Shown here piece after piece: positions 1 to 9,257 of a stretch of DNA of 64,000 nucleotides (positions are counted from its first letter, which is position 1; each line of letters begins with the position of its first letter). The stretch is from CAZEKB01 sp964512225 (GTDB lineage Bacteria > Myxococcota_A > UBA796 > UBA9615). Under the pieces are notes generated by a model. That model was given only the letters and a program-made list of their open reading frames with translations, searched no databases and was not told the DNA's origin. The translations under genes and the position numbers were made by a program. The stretch is taken from assembly GCA_964512225.1 (NCBI GenBank), contig CAZEKB010000003.1:1-64000 (forward strand), in the 5' to 3' direction.

Positions 1-2
1 CC

Positions 3-626
3 GACCGGGGGGGGGGGTGCGCCGCGCGGGCCGCTCGGGAAGCCACCGCGCCGCGTGGGGCCGCCCCGGCCGCGGCTTGGGCCGCCCCCGCCGGGGCCGC
101 CGACGAGGCGCCCGCGGCCGACTCGGGCGAGGCGACCGGCGAGACGACGGAGGCCGCCCCGGCCACCGACGAGGCTCCGGCCACCGCCGGCGATCCGGGC
201 GAGACGGCCGGCGCCGCCGCCGAGGTCTCCGCGAAGCTGGGCGAAGACAGCCCCCGCGGTGAGAACGACGACCTCATCGACGGCGCGTTCGGCGCGTTCA
301 AGTCCGGCGACTTCGAGAAGATCGCGGGCTACCGAGCGCAGCTGTCCCCGGCCCTCGTCGACGAGATGATGGCCCACTACAAGACTTCGCTGCCCTGGGA
401 CATCAAGGACGGGTTCACCCACCTCATGGTCCACCGGTACGAGGCCGTGGTCATCCCGCTGATGACCGACTCCCTCGAGAGCAAGCGCGTCGAGTCCCGC
501 GCCCAGGCGATCGCCACGCTGCGGCAGGCCAAGGACATGATCGGGACGATGCACGACGACAAGGGCGGCATCGACCCGAGCAAGGTCGCGGACGCGATCA
601 AGGAGTACCGGGCCGAGAACCCCTGA
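3..626 (+). CDS. C-terminal part of an unknown protein with Ala/Pro/Glu-rich linker (5' truncated)
   Basis: The reading frame is open from the window edge to a TGA at 624-626, so the start lies outside. The visible part begins with about 75 residues of low-complexity Ala/Pro/Glu/Asp/Thr sequence, a typical flexible linker. It ends in a compact domain of about 120 residues that includes GAFGAFKSGDFEKIAGYRAQ and a mixed helical tail ending in EYRAENP. I do not recognise the domain. The first codons cross a run of eleven G (7-17), so the extreme N-terminal residues are unreliable. The kinase downstream is in the same frame, with only the TGA and a short spacer between, so the two may be one transcription unit. 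No catalytic motif or membrane segment is visible. Confidence 0.6.
   Translation, partial: DRGGGCAARAAREATAPRGAAPAAAWAAPAGAADEAPAADSGEATGETTEAAPATDEAPATAGDPGETAGAAAEVSAKLGEDSPRGENDDLIDGAFGAFKSGDFEKIAGYRAQLSPALVDEMMAHYKTSLPWDIKDGFTHLMVHRYEAVVIPLMTDSLESKRVESRAQAIATLRQAKDMIGTMHDDKGGIDPSKVADAIKEYRAENP
7..17. repeat. Poly-G run of 11 at the window edge
   Basis: Eleven consecutive G residues lie at 7-17, inside the truncated first gene. This is either a real mononucleotide tract or a low-quality end of an assembled piece; a second and much longer homopolymer lies at 29517-29553. Confidence 0.9.
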
Positions 627-662
627 CGCCTCGACGAGCCCGCCACGTCGAGCCGCCGCCCC

Positions 663-3600
663 CTGCCCATCCCGCTGGGCGCCTTCGAGGCTCTGGAGCC
701 TCTGGGCGCGGGCGGGATGGGCGTCGTTTGGAGGGGGGTGCACCGCCGCTCCGGGCTGCGGGTCGCGATCAAGCTCCTCTCCCCGAAGCGCGGGCTCGAG
801 CCCGGCGCGATCGCCGCCTTCCGCGATGAAGTCCGGGCCGTCGCGGGGCTGAGCCACCCCCACATCGTCCCCCCGCTGGATCGCGGCGTCGTGGACGCCG
901 CGGCGGCCGAGCGGTCCGGCGGGCAGTGGGCGGTCGGGACCCCCTGGATGGCGATGGAGCTGGCCCCGGGCGGCAGCCTGGGCGACCGTCGCAGTCGCCT
1001 GGACTGGCCCGCGATCCGGCGCATCCTCCTGGACCTCCTCGCGGCCCTGGGCCACGCCCACGCCGCGGGGGTCCTGCACCGGGACATCAAGCCCGCCAAC
1101 GTCCTCTTCGGGCGCGGCTCCGACCCCGACGTCCTGCGGTTGGCGGACTTCGGGATCGCCTACGTAGGGGGCTCGACCGACCCCGCCGGGACCGTGCGGG
1201 GGACCCCCGCGTTCATGGCGCCGGAGCAGTTCCTGGGCAGGCCCTGGCTCGAGGGGCCGTGGACGGACCTGTACGCCGTGGGGTGCCTCGCCGTCTGGCT
1301 GGTGACCGGGCGACCTCCGTTCCCCACCCGGGACATCGCCGCCGCCGCCGTCGCCCACCGCCAGGCCCGCCCCCGCCCGCTGCTGCCGTCGGTGCCGGTG
1401 CCCGCGGGCTTCGAGGCCTGGACGCTGCGGCTCCTCGCGAAGGCCCCGGCCGAGCGCCCCGCCTTCGCAGCCGACGCGGCCGACGCTCTCCGGAGGCTGG
1501 GCGCCGCCCGGGGCTCGGGGGAGGGAACCGCGGTCGCCGACGACGAGCCCACCGAGACCATCGCCGCCACGCCCGAGCCTCGGATCGCCGTCGGCGGCCG
1601 GACCCCGCCGGGCGGCGGCCGGGCCTTCCCCCCCGCGTCCCCCGCCGATCTCGCGCACCTCGCCGAGCGCGACGACCCCCGCGATCGCCTGCGCGACGCC
1701 GGGCTGGGGCTCTTCGGGCTGCGGCCGGTGCCGTTCGTGGGTCGGGCGGCCGAGGTGACCGCCGCCGCGGCCGCGCTGGGCCGGGTCCGCGCCGAAGGGA
1801 GGCCCCGCGCGCTCCTGATCTCCGGGCCCTCGGGGACCGGCAAGAGCCGCCTCGCGGAGTGGTTCGCTCGCCGCGCGCGGGAGCTGGGCGCCGCGGAGGT
1901 GGCCACGGCGCGGCACGCCCGATCGCCCGGCCCCGGCGACGGGCTGTTCGCGATGGTCGCCCGCCGGCTGGGGTGCCTGGGAGGCACCGCCGAGCAGCTC
2001 GACGAGCGCCTGCGGATGGAGCTGCCCGGGGACGACCCGGCGTCCGCGACCGAGCGCCGGCTCCTGGGGAGCCTCCTCATCCCCACCGGCAGCCTGCCCC
2101 CGGCGCTCCGGTCCGGCGCCCGAGGGCGGGATCTGCTGCGCGGCAGGCTCGCGGCGATGGCGCGGGGCAGGCCCGCGGTGGTGGTGGTCGACGACGCGCA
2201 GTGGGGCGTGCCCGCGATCGACTTCGCGCGCGCCGCTCTGGCCGACCCCGACGCCCCGGCCGTCCTCTACCTGGTGGTGGTCCAGGACGAGGCGCTGGCC
2301 CGAGCCGCCGCGGCCACGCAGGCCCTGGAGCGGCTGCGCGCGTCCGATCGGTGCGATGAGCTGGCCCTCGCCCCCCTGGGCGACGACGAGTCGGAGGACC
2401 TCGTGCGGGCGATCCTCGGCCTCGATCTCCCCCTGGTGCGGCGGCTCGCGGAGCGCACGTCGGGGAACCCGCTGTTCGCGGTGCAGCTCGTATCGGACTG
2501 GGTGGAGCGGGGCGTCCTCGAGGCGGGCGACGGGGGCCTGCGGCTCGCCGCCGCGACCGAGACCTCCCTGCCCCCGGACGTGCGGGCGCTGTGGGCGTCC
2601 TACCTGCACGACCTCGGGGGCGAGGGGGAGGCGCGCGCGCTCGAGATCGCGGCCGTCCTGGGGGTCGACGTCGACGGCGCGGAGTGGGCGCGCGCCTGCC
2701 GGAGCGCGGGGCTCGAGAGTCCGCCGGGCCTCGTGGACGAGCTCGTCGCTCGGCGCCTCGCGCGCCCCGAGCCCGGGGGAGCGCGCTGGTCCTTCGTGCA
2801 CGGGATGCTCCGCGAGGCCCTCGTGCAGGAGGCCGTCGACCGAGGTCGCGCGCGAGCGCACCATCGGGCGTGCGCGGAGGCGCTGAAGGGCCGGGCGGCG
2901 GCTCACCGCGTCGGCCGCCACCTCGCCGCCGCGGGGTCGTCCTCGGAGGCCGTCGACCTGCTGCTGGAAGGCGCGATCGGGTGCCGGATCGCGGGCGACG
3001 CGGCCGCCGCCTGCTCGGTCCTCGACGACCTCGACGAGGCGCTGGATCGCGCGGGCGCCGATCCCGACGATCCCCGGCGGGAGGAGGGGGTGCGCGTCCG
3101 CGGCGAGGCCCTGTGGACGCTCGGTCTGCTGCCGGAGTTTCGGCGGGTCCTGGCCCGAGCCGAGGCCATGGCGGCCCGCCCGGGGTCGTCGCTCCGCCCC
3201 GCGGTTCACCTGTGGCGGGGCTACGAGCTGGAGCGCGAGGGCCTGTCTCGCGAGTCCATCGCCGAGTTCCGGGCCTCGGAGCGGACCGCGACCGAGGACG
3301 GCAACTTCAACATCCGCCAGTTCGCACGCGAGGCCCTGGCGGCGGCCTACATGAACCTGGGCGAGACGGCCTCCGCCGACGCCGTGTTGGCCGCGTCGAT
3401 GGAGGACCAGGACCCCGAAGTCGACGTCGTCGCCTTCTGCAACGCGCTCAACCTGCGCGGCCTCGTGGCGATCCGCGACGGCCGGCTCGACGAGGCGCGG
3501 ACGTTCATCGAAGAGTCCCTCGTCCTCGCCGAGCGGCACGGGATCCGCCAGAACGTGGGGCTGAACCGCATGAACCTGGGCGAGATCGCCCGCATGAGCG

Positions 3601-4079
3601 GCGATCTCGACGCCGCCGAGGCCCACTACCGGGCGGCGGCCGACATCCTCGGGAGGAGCGGCCGCAACGCGATCTACCCGACCCTCAACCTCGGGCTCGT
3701 GCAGCTCGAGCGGGGCCGACTCGAGGAGGCGTGGACGGCGCTGGAGGGGGTCGCCGAGGCGTTCGCGAAGCGCGAGCTGACCGCCAAGGAGGGGGTCGTC
3801 CGGCTCCTGATGCTGCCCTGCGCGGCGCGTCGGGGGGACTGGCGCGGGTGGGACGAACAGTTCGCCCTCGCGGGGCGTTTGCTGCGGGGCCGGAGCGAGG
3901 TCCACGCCGAGGTGGCGGAGGCGATGGAGGGGGCAGGGGAGCTCGCGGCGGCGGCGGGGCACCTGCGTCGGGCGCGGGACGTGCGGCGGATCGCCCGGGA
4001 CCAGTGGGAGGCGGTGGGGCGGTCGGACGCCGCCGCCCGGGTCGCCCGGCTCCTGGAGGAGCCCGACGACCCGACGTGA
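663..4079 (+). CDS. Ser/Thr protein kinase with C-terminal AAA-type ATPase and TPR regions
   Basis: This is a cytoplasmic signalling protein of about 1138 residues. The kinase domain comes first, with a glycine loop (LGAGGMGVVW, residues 14-23), the VAIKLL lysine, HRDIKPAN at about 139, DFGIAY and GTPAFMAPEQ. An ATPase follows, with Walker A GPSGTGKS at about 388 and Walker B VVVVDDAQWG. The C-terminal half is helical TPR-like repeats. The layout resembles kinase/AAA_16/TPR regulators common in myxobacteria. The first ATG (717) lies inside the glycine loop, so the true start is upstream, yet there is no ATG, GTG or TTG between 627 and 717. CTG 663 is my choice and CTG 675 is an alternative; neither has a clear Shine-Dalgarno. 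The 3' end converges with ccmI four bases away. The substrate is unknown. Confidence 0.85.
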   Translation: MPIPLGAFEALEPLGAGGMGVVWRGVHRRSGLRVAIKLLSPKRGLEPGAIAAFRDEVRAVAGLSHPHIVPPLDRGVVDAAAAERSGGQWAVGTPWMAMELAPGGSLGDRRSRLDWPAIRRILLDLLAALGHAHAAGVLHRDIKPANVLFGRGSDPDVLRLADFGIAYVGGSTDPAGTVRGTPAFMAPEQFLGRPWLEGPWTDLYAVGCLAVWLVTGRPPFPTRDIAAAAVAHRQARPRPLLPSVPVPAGFEAWTLRLLAKAPAERPAFAADAADALRRLGAARGSGEGTAVADDEPTETIAATPEPRIAVGGRTPPGGGRAFPPASPADLAHLAERDDPRDRLRDAGLGLFGLRPVPFVGRAAEVTAAAAALGRVRAEGRPRALLISGPSGTGKSRLAEWFARRARELGAAEVATARHARSPGPGDGLFAMVARRLGCLGGTAEQLDERLRMELPGDDPASATERRLLGSLLIPTGSLPPALRSGARGRDLLRGRLAAMARGRPAVVVVDDAQWGVPAIDFARAALADPDAPAVLYLVVVQDEALARAAAATQALERLRASDRCDELALAPLGDDESEDLVRAILGLDLPLVRRLAERTSGNPLFAVQLVSDWVERGVLEAGDGGLRLAAATETSLPPDVRALWASYLHDLGGEGEARALEIAAVLGVDVDGAEWARACRSAGLESPPGLVDELVARRLARPEPGGARWSFVHGMLREALVQEAVDRGRARAHHRACAEALKGRAAAHRVGRHLAAAGSSSEAVDLLLEGAIGCRIAGDAAAACSVLDDLDEALDRAGADPDDPRREEGVRVRGEALWTLGLLPEFRRVLARAEAMAARPGSSLRPAVHLWRGYELEREGLSRESIAEFRASERTATEDGNFNIRQFAREALAAAYMNLGETASADAVLAASMEDQDPEVDVVAFCNALNLRGLVAIRDGRLDEARTFIEESLVLAERHGIRQNVGLNRMNLGEIARMSGDLDAAEAHYRAAADILGRSGRNAIYPTLNLGLVQLERGRLEEAWTALEGVAEAFAKRELTAKEGVVRLLMLPCAARRGDWRGWDEQFALAGRLLRGRSEVHAEVAEAMEGAGELAAAAGHLRRARDVRRIARDQWEAVGRSDAAARVARLLEEPDDPT

Positions 4080-4083
4080 CGGG

Positions 4084-6159
4084 CTACCAGGTCCCGACGA
4101 GGCCGAGCGAGACGCCGCCTCGGTCGTTCGGTGCTACGTACGGGACGACGATCGCGGAGCGGTTCTTGAGGTTCCGCTCGCTGCCCGCGAGGGGCGGCAT
4201 GATCCCCGGATCCTCCGCGCTGGCCTCCCAGGTGCCGGTCGCGTAGAGGATCCCGCCGATGAGGTGGATGGTGCCCACCGTGATGTCGGCGATGCCCGCG
4301 GCGAGGGACGCGACGCCCATGGGCACGTGCCAGAGCCGGTCCTCTTCGGTCCGCTGGAACTCGGGCACGTAGAGGTTCGCGAAGCGGGCGATGTGCGCGA
4401 CGCCCGTGGGGATCATCGTCGGGGCCGAGAGGATCCCGCCCGCGGCCTTCATGGTCTGGATGTCGGCGCCCGCGGCGCCCATGACGATGCCCGGGATGCC
4501 GACGCCGAACGAGGGGACGACGAACTGCATGCCGTAGAGGAAGAGCAGCTCCGAGGCGTAGCCCTGGACCACGTCGAGCGGCTCGGCGTCCGGGTTCTCG
4601 CTCGGGGGCAGGTGCGCCACCGAGGTCATCGTGGACATCACCACGGGCAGGTCCGTGCCGAGGCGCGCCTCGCCGAGGGATCGCGCCCACTGGTCGCCGC
4701 CGATGAGGAGGCCGACGCCCACGCCGCCGAAGACGAGGTTCACGATCGACCCCTTGCAGCCCCAGTAGGCCACGTCCGGGTCCCAGGACTTGCACGGCGC
4801 GGGGTTGTCCTCCTGCGTGCGCGCGGGGGCGTCGGACTTGTCCCCGACCTCGCCCGCGCCCGCCTGGACGACGCGCTTGTCCTCGTCCGGCTGCTTCTTG
4901 CCGAGGTTCTCGGCGGCGTCCGCGGCGGCGGCGGCGTCCCCGCCGGGGAGGGCGGCCTGGAACGCGGGGGAGCCGATCTCCGCGGCGAGCGCCTTCGTCC
5001 CCTCGCCGAAGAGGCCGTCACCGGCGCCGTCCCCGTGATCGTGCCCTGCGTGAGGATCGCCGCCCGCGTGGGGATCGCCGCCCGCGTGAGGGTCGCCGCC
5101 GGGGTGGCCGGGCGGGCGCTCGCCGCCCAGGGCGGGGGGCAGGGGTGCGTCGCTCCGGGCCAGCGCGATCAGGCGATCGAACGACTCGGGATCGCCGCCC
5201 GCTTCTTTCGCGGTGGTCCAGGCCGCCTCCGCCGCCGCCCGGTCGCCCGACCGCAGGTGCAGCATCCCCGAGTAGCTGAGCGCCTGGATGTGCGTGGCGT
5301 CGTAGGACAGCGCCTCGTCGATCAGCTCCCGGGCCACGCCGTCCATGCCCATGACGATGCGGACCGCGGCCGTGATCACGCGCCCGTCGGGGCTCGTCGG
5401 ATCGATCTGGAGCACCTGCTCGCCCACGCGGTAGGCGTCGATCCAGCCCTCGGCGTCGATCAGCGCCCACCCGAGGGATACGTGCGCCTCGACGCTGCGG
5501 GGGTTCGACGCGACCATCGCGCGGGCGGCGTCCACGGCCTTGCTCGGCTTGGGCTGCAGCGACGGCGGCACGCCGGGGACCGCCCCTCCTGCCTGGCCGG
5601 GCCCGGGGGTCGCGCCGTCGGGGACCGCCGAGCCCCGGGTCGCGTCCCAAGGCAGGACCGCGCCGCCGGTGGCGACGCCCCCCTCGGGTCGCAGCCCCGA
5701 GTCCTGCTGGAGGCCCCACACGACCGCCGCCAGGAGCGCGACCACGGCCGCGCCCACCAGCCCGCCGCGCAGCTCCGGGGTGAGGAAGCCGCCCCTCGTC
5801 GCCGCCGCGGCCTCGTCGGGCGCGGGCGTCGCGGGCGCCGGGGTCGCGGACGCCGACGGGCCGGGGGCCGGCTCCACGTCGCCGGAGTCCAGGGCCGCCA
5901 GCGCCTTCAGGACGTCCGCCGCGCGCCGCTCCAAGACGGCCCGCTCGGCCGCCGCCTCGGGACGACGCTCGCCCATGTCGTCCAGATCGCGAAGCTGCTC
6001 GTAGAGCTCCGCCTTGCGGGCCAGGAGGTCGGCGCGCCGGCCCGACGGGGGGGCGGGCGCGACGGCCGCCTGAGCCCCCGCCCGCAGCGCGAGCACCACG
6101 CCGCCGACGATGCCCACGAGCGCGACCACGATCCCGGGGAGCCAGTCGACCTCACCCAT
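4084..6159 (-). CDS. ccmI: Cytochrome c maturation protein CcmI-like, with His-rich linker and extra C-terminal domain
   Basis: This is the last gene of the ccm operon. The N-terminus fits CcmI: a short periplasmic start, one membrane segment, and a charged helix containing ARKAELYEQLRDLDDM. A second hydrophobic segment lies near residue 140, followed by TPR-like helices (WALIDAEGWIDAYRVGEQ and on), which in CcmI bind apocytochrome c. The 691 residues are much longer than a usual CcmI (about 400). After the TPR part comes a His-rich GGDPHA repeat, then an unrecognised domain of about 300 residues rich in hydrophobic Gly/Ala segments, ending LGLVGTW. I chose ATG 6159 because it overlaps the ccmH stop by 8 bases. 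The C-terminal domain might be membrane-embedded; its role is unknown. Confidence 0.75.
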   Translation of the reverse strand: MGEVDWLPGIVVALVGIVGGVVLALRAGAQAAVAPAPPSGRRADLLARKAELYEQLRDLDDMGERRPEAAAERAVLERRAADVLKALAALDSGDVEPAPGPSASATPAPATPAPDEAAAATRGGFLTPELRGGLVGAAVVALLAAVVWGLQQDSGLRPEGGVATGGAVLPWDATRGSAVPDGATPGPGQAGGAVPGVPPSLQPKPSKAVDAARAMVASNPRSVEAHVSLGWALIDAEGWIDAYRVGEQVLQIDPTSPDGRVITAAVRIVMGMDGVARELIDEALSYDATHIQALSYSGMLHLRSGDRAAAEAAWTTAKEAGGDPESFDRLIALARSDAPLPPALGGERPPGHPGGDPHAGGDPHAGGDPHAGHDHGDGAGDGLFGEGTKALAAEIGSPAFQAALPGGDAAAAADAAENLGKKQPDEDKRVVQAGAGEVGDKSDAPARTQEDNPAPCKSWDPDVAYWGCKGSIVNLVFGGVGVGLLIGGDQWARSLGEARLGTDLPVVMSTMTSVAHLPPSENPDAEPLDVVQGYASELLFLYGMQFVVPSFGVGIPGIVMGAAGADIQTMKAAGGILSAPTMIPTGVAHIARFANLYVPEFQRTEEDRLWHVPMGVASLAAGIADITVGTIHLIGGILYATGTWEASAEDPGIMPPLAGSERNLKNRSAIVVPYVAPNDRGGVSLGLVGTW
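5048..5101. repeat. Three 18-bp tandem repeats encoding GGDPHA units
   Basis: Three imperfect copies of an 18-bp unit lie at 5048-5065, 5066-5083 and 5084-5101. Read on the minus strand they encode Gly-Gly-Asp-Pro-His-Ala, followed by GHDHGDG. This makes a short histidine-rich, potentially metal-binding linker in the CcmI-like protein. Confidence 0.85.
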
Positions 6160-6757
6160 CTGCCAACTCCCGTCGTACCTGCGCGATCCAGGGGTCCTCG
6201 TCTTCGTCCTCGGTCGGGGCACCCGGGGCGGCCCCGGTCGGCTCCGCCCCGGTCGGTTCGGCGCTGGTGGACGCGGCCGCGGGCGGCTCGGCGCCCCGCA
6301 TGCTCTTGACGAACCCGACCACGAACAGCAGCCCGACCGCGAACATCGCGATCGGCAGGATCCACACGAGCAGGTTGAAGCCCGCGGCCCGCGGCACGAG
6401 CCGGATGAACTCGCCGTACGAAGCCTCGAAGTACGCGAGGATCTGGGCCTCGTCGTACCCCGCCGCGACGAGCGCCCGCACCTGGTGCTTCATGTTGCGC
6501 GCCGACTCCGACGGCGACTCCGCCACGGACATCCCCTGGCAGGTGGGGCACCGGATGAGCGCGGCGATGTCGTCCGTGAGGCGCTCGATGTCGCCCGGCG
6601 GCGGGGCCGCGAGCGCGGGCACCCCGACCGTCGCCTCCACGTCCGGTCCCAGCGCCAGCAGCTGCTCCTCGGACGCCTGCTCTCCGGTGTCCTGGGCCCC
6701 CGCGTGAGTCGCCGTGAGCAGGGCACAGAGCGCCATCAGCATGCCGACGAGACGCAT
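6152..6757 (-). CDS. ccmH: Cytochrome c maturation protein CcmH (apocytochrome thiol oxidoreductase)
   Basis: CcmH keeps the haem-attachment cysteines of apocytochrome c reduced and works with CcmF in haem ligation. The 201-residue protein has a signal peptide (residues 1-21). The family motif RCPTCQ (C70, C73) is followed by the helical region containing VAAGYDEAQILAYFEASYG, a single membrane segment (LLVWILPIAMFAVGLLFVVG) and an acidic tail. That order is the standard CcmH layout; the roughly 45-residue insert between signal peptide and core is unusual. The start codon shares one base with the ccmG stop, which supports translational coupling. Confidence 0.93.
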   Translation of the reverse strand: MRLVGMLMALCALLTATHAGAQDTGEQASEEQLLALGPDVEATVGVPALAAPPPGDIERLTDDIAALIRCPTCQGMSVAESPSESARNMKHQVRALVAAGYDEAQILAYFEASYGEFIRLVPRAAGFNLLVWILPIAMFAVGLLFVVGFVKSMRGAEPPAAASTSAEPTGAEPTGAAPGAPTEDEDEDPWIAQVRRELADG

Positions 6758-7293
6758 CACAGCAGCCGCTCCAGCTCGCGCTCGAGGGTCGCCCCGTCGA
6801 TCGCGCCCGTCTGCTTGTACTGGATGACGCCCTCGGCGGTGATGAAGAACGTCTCCGGCACGGCGTAGATGCCGTACGCGATCGACGTCTTGCCGCCCAC
6901 GTCCACGACCGTCGGGTACGTCGAGCCGCCGTGCTTCTTCAGCCAGCGATCGATCTCTTCGAACTTGTCCTGGTAGGCGATGCCGACGAACTGGACGCGG
7001 TCGCCGTACAGCCGCTCGGCCTGGACCAGGAGCGGGTGCTCGTATCGGCAGGTCATGCACCACGTCGCCCAGAAGTTCAGCACGACGGGCTTGCCCGCGA
7101 GGTCCGCCAGCGCGATGCGCTCGCCCGTGTCGTAGCGCGCCAGGTCGAAGCCGGGGGCCTCCTTCTCCACGAGCGGGGACGGCATGGCGTGGGGGTCCAT
7201 GAAGAAGCCGTAGCCCAGCACCACGAGGAGCGGGATCAGGAGCGCGCCCCCGACCGCCAGGACCTTCCACGACACGCGCCGCTCGCCCGTCAC
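6757..7293 (-). CDS. ccmG: Cytochrome c maturation thioredoxin CcmG/DsbE
   Basis: This is a membrane-anchored periplasmic thioredoxin that passes reducing power to apocytochrome c or CcmH. An N-terminal membrane anchor (residues 11-31) is followed by a TlpA/DsbE fold with the active site WATWCMTC (C79, C82), the cis-proline region AVPETFFI and a C-terminal helix. The 178-residue length is typical. The start is GTG 7293, which overlaps the ccmF stop as GTGA. A second GTG eight codons in (VSWKV) is an alternative. Confidence 0.93.
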   Translation of the reverse strand: MTGERRVSWKVLAVGGALLIPLLVVLGYGFFMDPHAMPSPLVEKEAPGFDLARYDTGERIALADLAGKPVVLNFWATWCMTCRYEHPLLVQAERLYGDRVQFVGIAYQDKFEEIDRWLKKHGGSTYPTVVDVGGKTSIAYGIYAVPETFFITAEGVIQYKQTGAIDGATLERELERLL

Positions 7294-9257
7294 GCCGACG
7301 CCTGCCGGGCCGCGGTCGAGCGCGCGGGCCAGGCCGCCACGAGGCAGCCCCCCGCGATGATGAACATCCCGATCCAGATCCAGTACACGAGCGGGTTCAC
7401 GAACGCGCGCAGGCCCACGACGCCGGCCTCGGAGTCGATGTTCATCACCGACAGGTACAGGTCCTGCGTGGCCGTGGAGCGCACGCCGGGGGTGCCGATC
7501 GGCTGCATGCTCCCGCGGAAGACGTTCATGCGCGGCTCGAGCGTGCCGACCTCGGCCCCGTCCCGCTCCACGCCGAACGTCGCGATCGTCGATCGACGGT
7601 TGGGCGTGACCTCTTCGTGCGTGCCCCGATAGCGCACGGTCCAGTCGCCGACGGTGACCGCCTCGCCCTCTCTCAGCACCGTCTCCTCGCTGAGCTGGTA
7701 GCTCTGCGACACGGCGATGGCCACCGCGATGATCGCGATGCCGAGGTGCACGATCTGCCCCCCGTACCGGCGCCGACCGCGGCGGAACGCGGACGCGACG
7801 GCGTCCCCGAGGCCGCGGCCCTTCGCCATGAGGACGCGCACCGGCACCGCCATGTCCCGCAGCGCCACGGCGCCCGCGAACCCCCCGGCGAACAGCGTGA
7901 TCGCGGGCCACGGGGACCTCACGCCCAGGGCCGCCCCCAGGCCCGTGAGCAGCAGCCCCACGCCCACGGGCACCGAGAGCGCGTCCACGAGCTCCTGCTT
8001 CTCGGCCCGCCCCCAGGGCAGCGCGGGCCCGACGCCCATGAGGAAGACGATCGCGACCCCGATCGGCACGGACATCCGGTTGAAGAAGGGGCCGCCCACC
8101 GAGACCTTGACGCCCCGGACGGCCTCGGCCAGGAGCGGGAACACGGTGCCTACGAGCACGGTGAAGGTGAACGCCACGAACAGCAGGTTGTTCAGGACGA
8201 ACATCGACTCCCGGCTCGCCGCCGACCGGATCTCGCCCTCGCCCTCCAGGAGGTGGACGCGCAGGGCGAGCAGGACGGTCGAGGCGATGAGCACGATCGC
8301 CAGGAAGACGAGGAAGGTCGGGCCGATCGCCGACTGCGTGAAGCTGTGGACGGAGTTGAAGACCCCGGACCGCGTCATGAACGTGCCCAGGATCGTGAGG
8401 GCGAAGGTGGCCACGAGGAGGACGATCGTCCAGCCCTTGAGGATGCCTCGGCGCTCCCGGAGCATCGCCGCGTGCAGGAACGCGGTGGCCGTGAGCCAGG
8501 GCAGGAAGGACGCGTTCTCCACCGGGTCCCACGCCCAGTAGCCGCCCCAGCCCAGCACCTCGTAGGCCCACCAGCCGCCGAGCACGATGCCCACGGACAG
8601 GAAGCCCCAGGGCGCGAGCATCCAGGTGCGGGTCGCCTTCATCCACGCCGCGCCGAGCCGTCCCTCGATCAGCGCCCCCACCCCCATCGCGAAGGGCACG
8701 GTCATGCCCACGTACCCGAGGTACAGCATGGGCGGGTGCACGATCATCAGGGCGTGGTTCTGGAGCAGCGCGTTGGGCCCGGGCCCGTCCGTGGGGATCG
8801 GGGCGGGGGTGTCCAGGAACGGGTTGGCGGGGCCCGCGATCAGGAACGCGAAGAAGATCGCCACGAGGTGGATGACCGCGAGCGTCCACGGCATGACGTC
8901 GGTGAAGCGGCCGCGGGTGCGCCAGGCGAACGCGGCGCAGTAGGCCCCCAGGACGAGCCCCCAGAACAGGATCGATCCCTCCAGCGAGGACCACAGCGAC
9001 ACGATCGCGATGTGCGTGGGGACGGCGTTTCCGCCCACCTGCGCCACGTAGGAGACCCCGTACTCCTTAGTGAGCAGCGCGTACTCCATGAGCAGGTTCG
9101 CGCCGATCAGGGCGGCGGAGAACGCGTAGACCAGCCGCCTCGACCAGCGCAGCGCGGCCTCGCTGCGGGTCCTCCCCGCGGTGATCCCGACGACGGCACC
9201 GGCCGCCGCGGCCCCCAGCGCGGCGAGCACCAGGAGCCGTCCGATCAGGGCGATCAC
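7290..9257 (-). CDS. ccmF: Cytochrome c haem lyase subunit CcmF
   Basis: CcmF is the large integral-membrane synthetase that ligates haem from holo-CcmE to apocytochrome c. The 655-residue polytopic protein matches the family size. It carries the Trp-rich WWD signature (WGGYWAWDPVENASF, around residues 235-250), the conserved ALLTKEYGVSYV region near the N-terminus and further His/Trp-containing periplasmic loops. The start ATG overlaps the ccmE stop (ATGA) and the stop overlaps ccmG (GTGA). Confidence 0.95.
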   Translation of the reverse strand: MIALIGRLLVLAALGAAAAGAVVGITAGRTRSEAALRWSRRLVYAFSAALIGANLLMEYALLTKEYGVSYVAQVGGNAVPTHIAIVSLWSSLEGSILFWGLVLGAYCAAFAWRTRGRFTDVMPWTLAVIHLVAIFFAFLIAGPANPFLDTPAPIPTDGPGPNALLQNHALMIVHPPMLYLGYVGMTVPFAMGVGALIEGRLGAAWMKATRTWMLAPWGFLSVGIVLGGWWAYEVLGWGGYWAWDPVENASFLPWLTATAFLHAAMLRERRGILKGWTIVLLVATFALTILGTFMTRSGVFNSVHSFTQSAIGPTFLVFLAIVLIASTVLLALRVHLLEGEGEIRSAASRESMFVLNNLLFVAFTFTVLVGTVFPLLAEAVRGVKVSVGGPFFNRMSVPIGVAIVFLMGVGPALPWGRAEKQELVDALSVPVGVGLLLTGLGAALGVRSPWPAITLFAGGFAGAVALRDMAVPVRVLMAKGRGLGDAVASAFRRGRRRYGGQIVHLGIAIIAVAIAVSQSYQLSEETVLREGEAVTVGDWTVRYRGTHEEVTPNRRSTIATFGVERDGAEVGTLEPRMNVFRGSMQPIGTPGVRSTATQDLYLSVMNIDSEAGVVGLRAFVNPLVYWIWIGMFIIAGGCLVAAWPARSTAARQASA

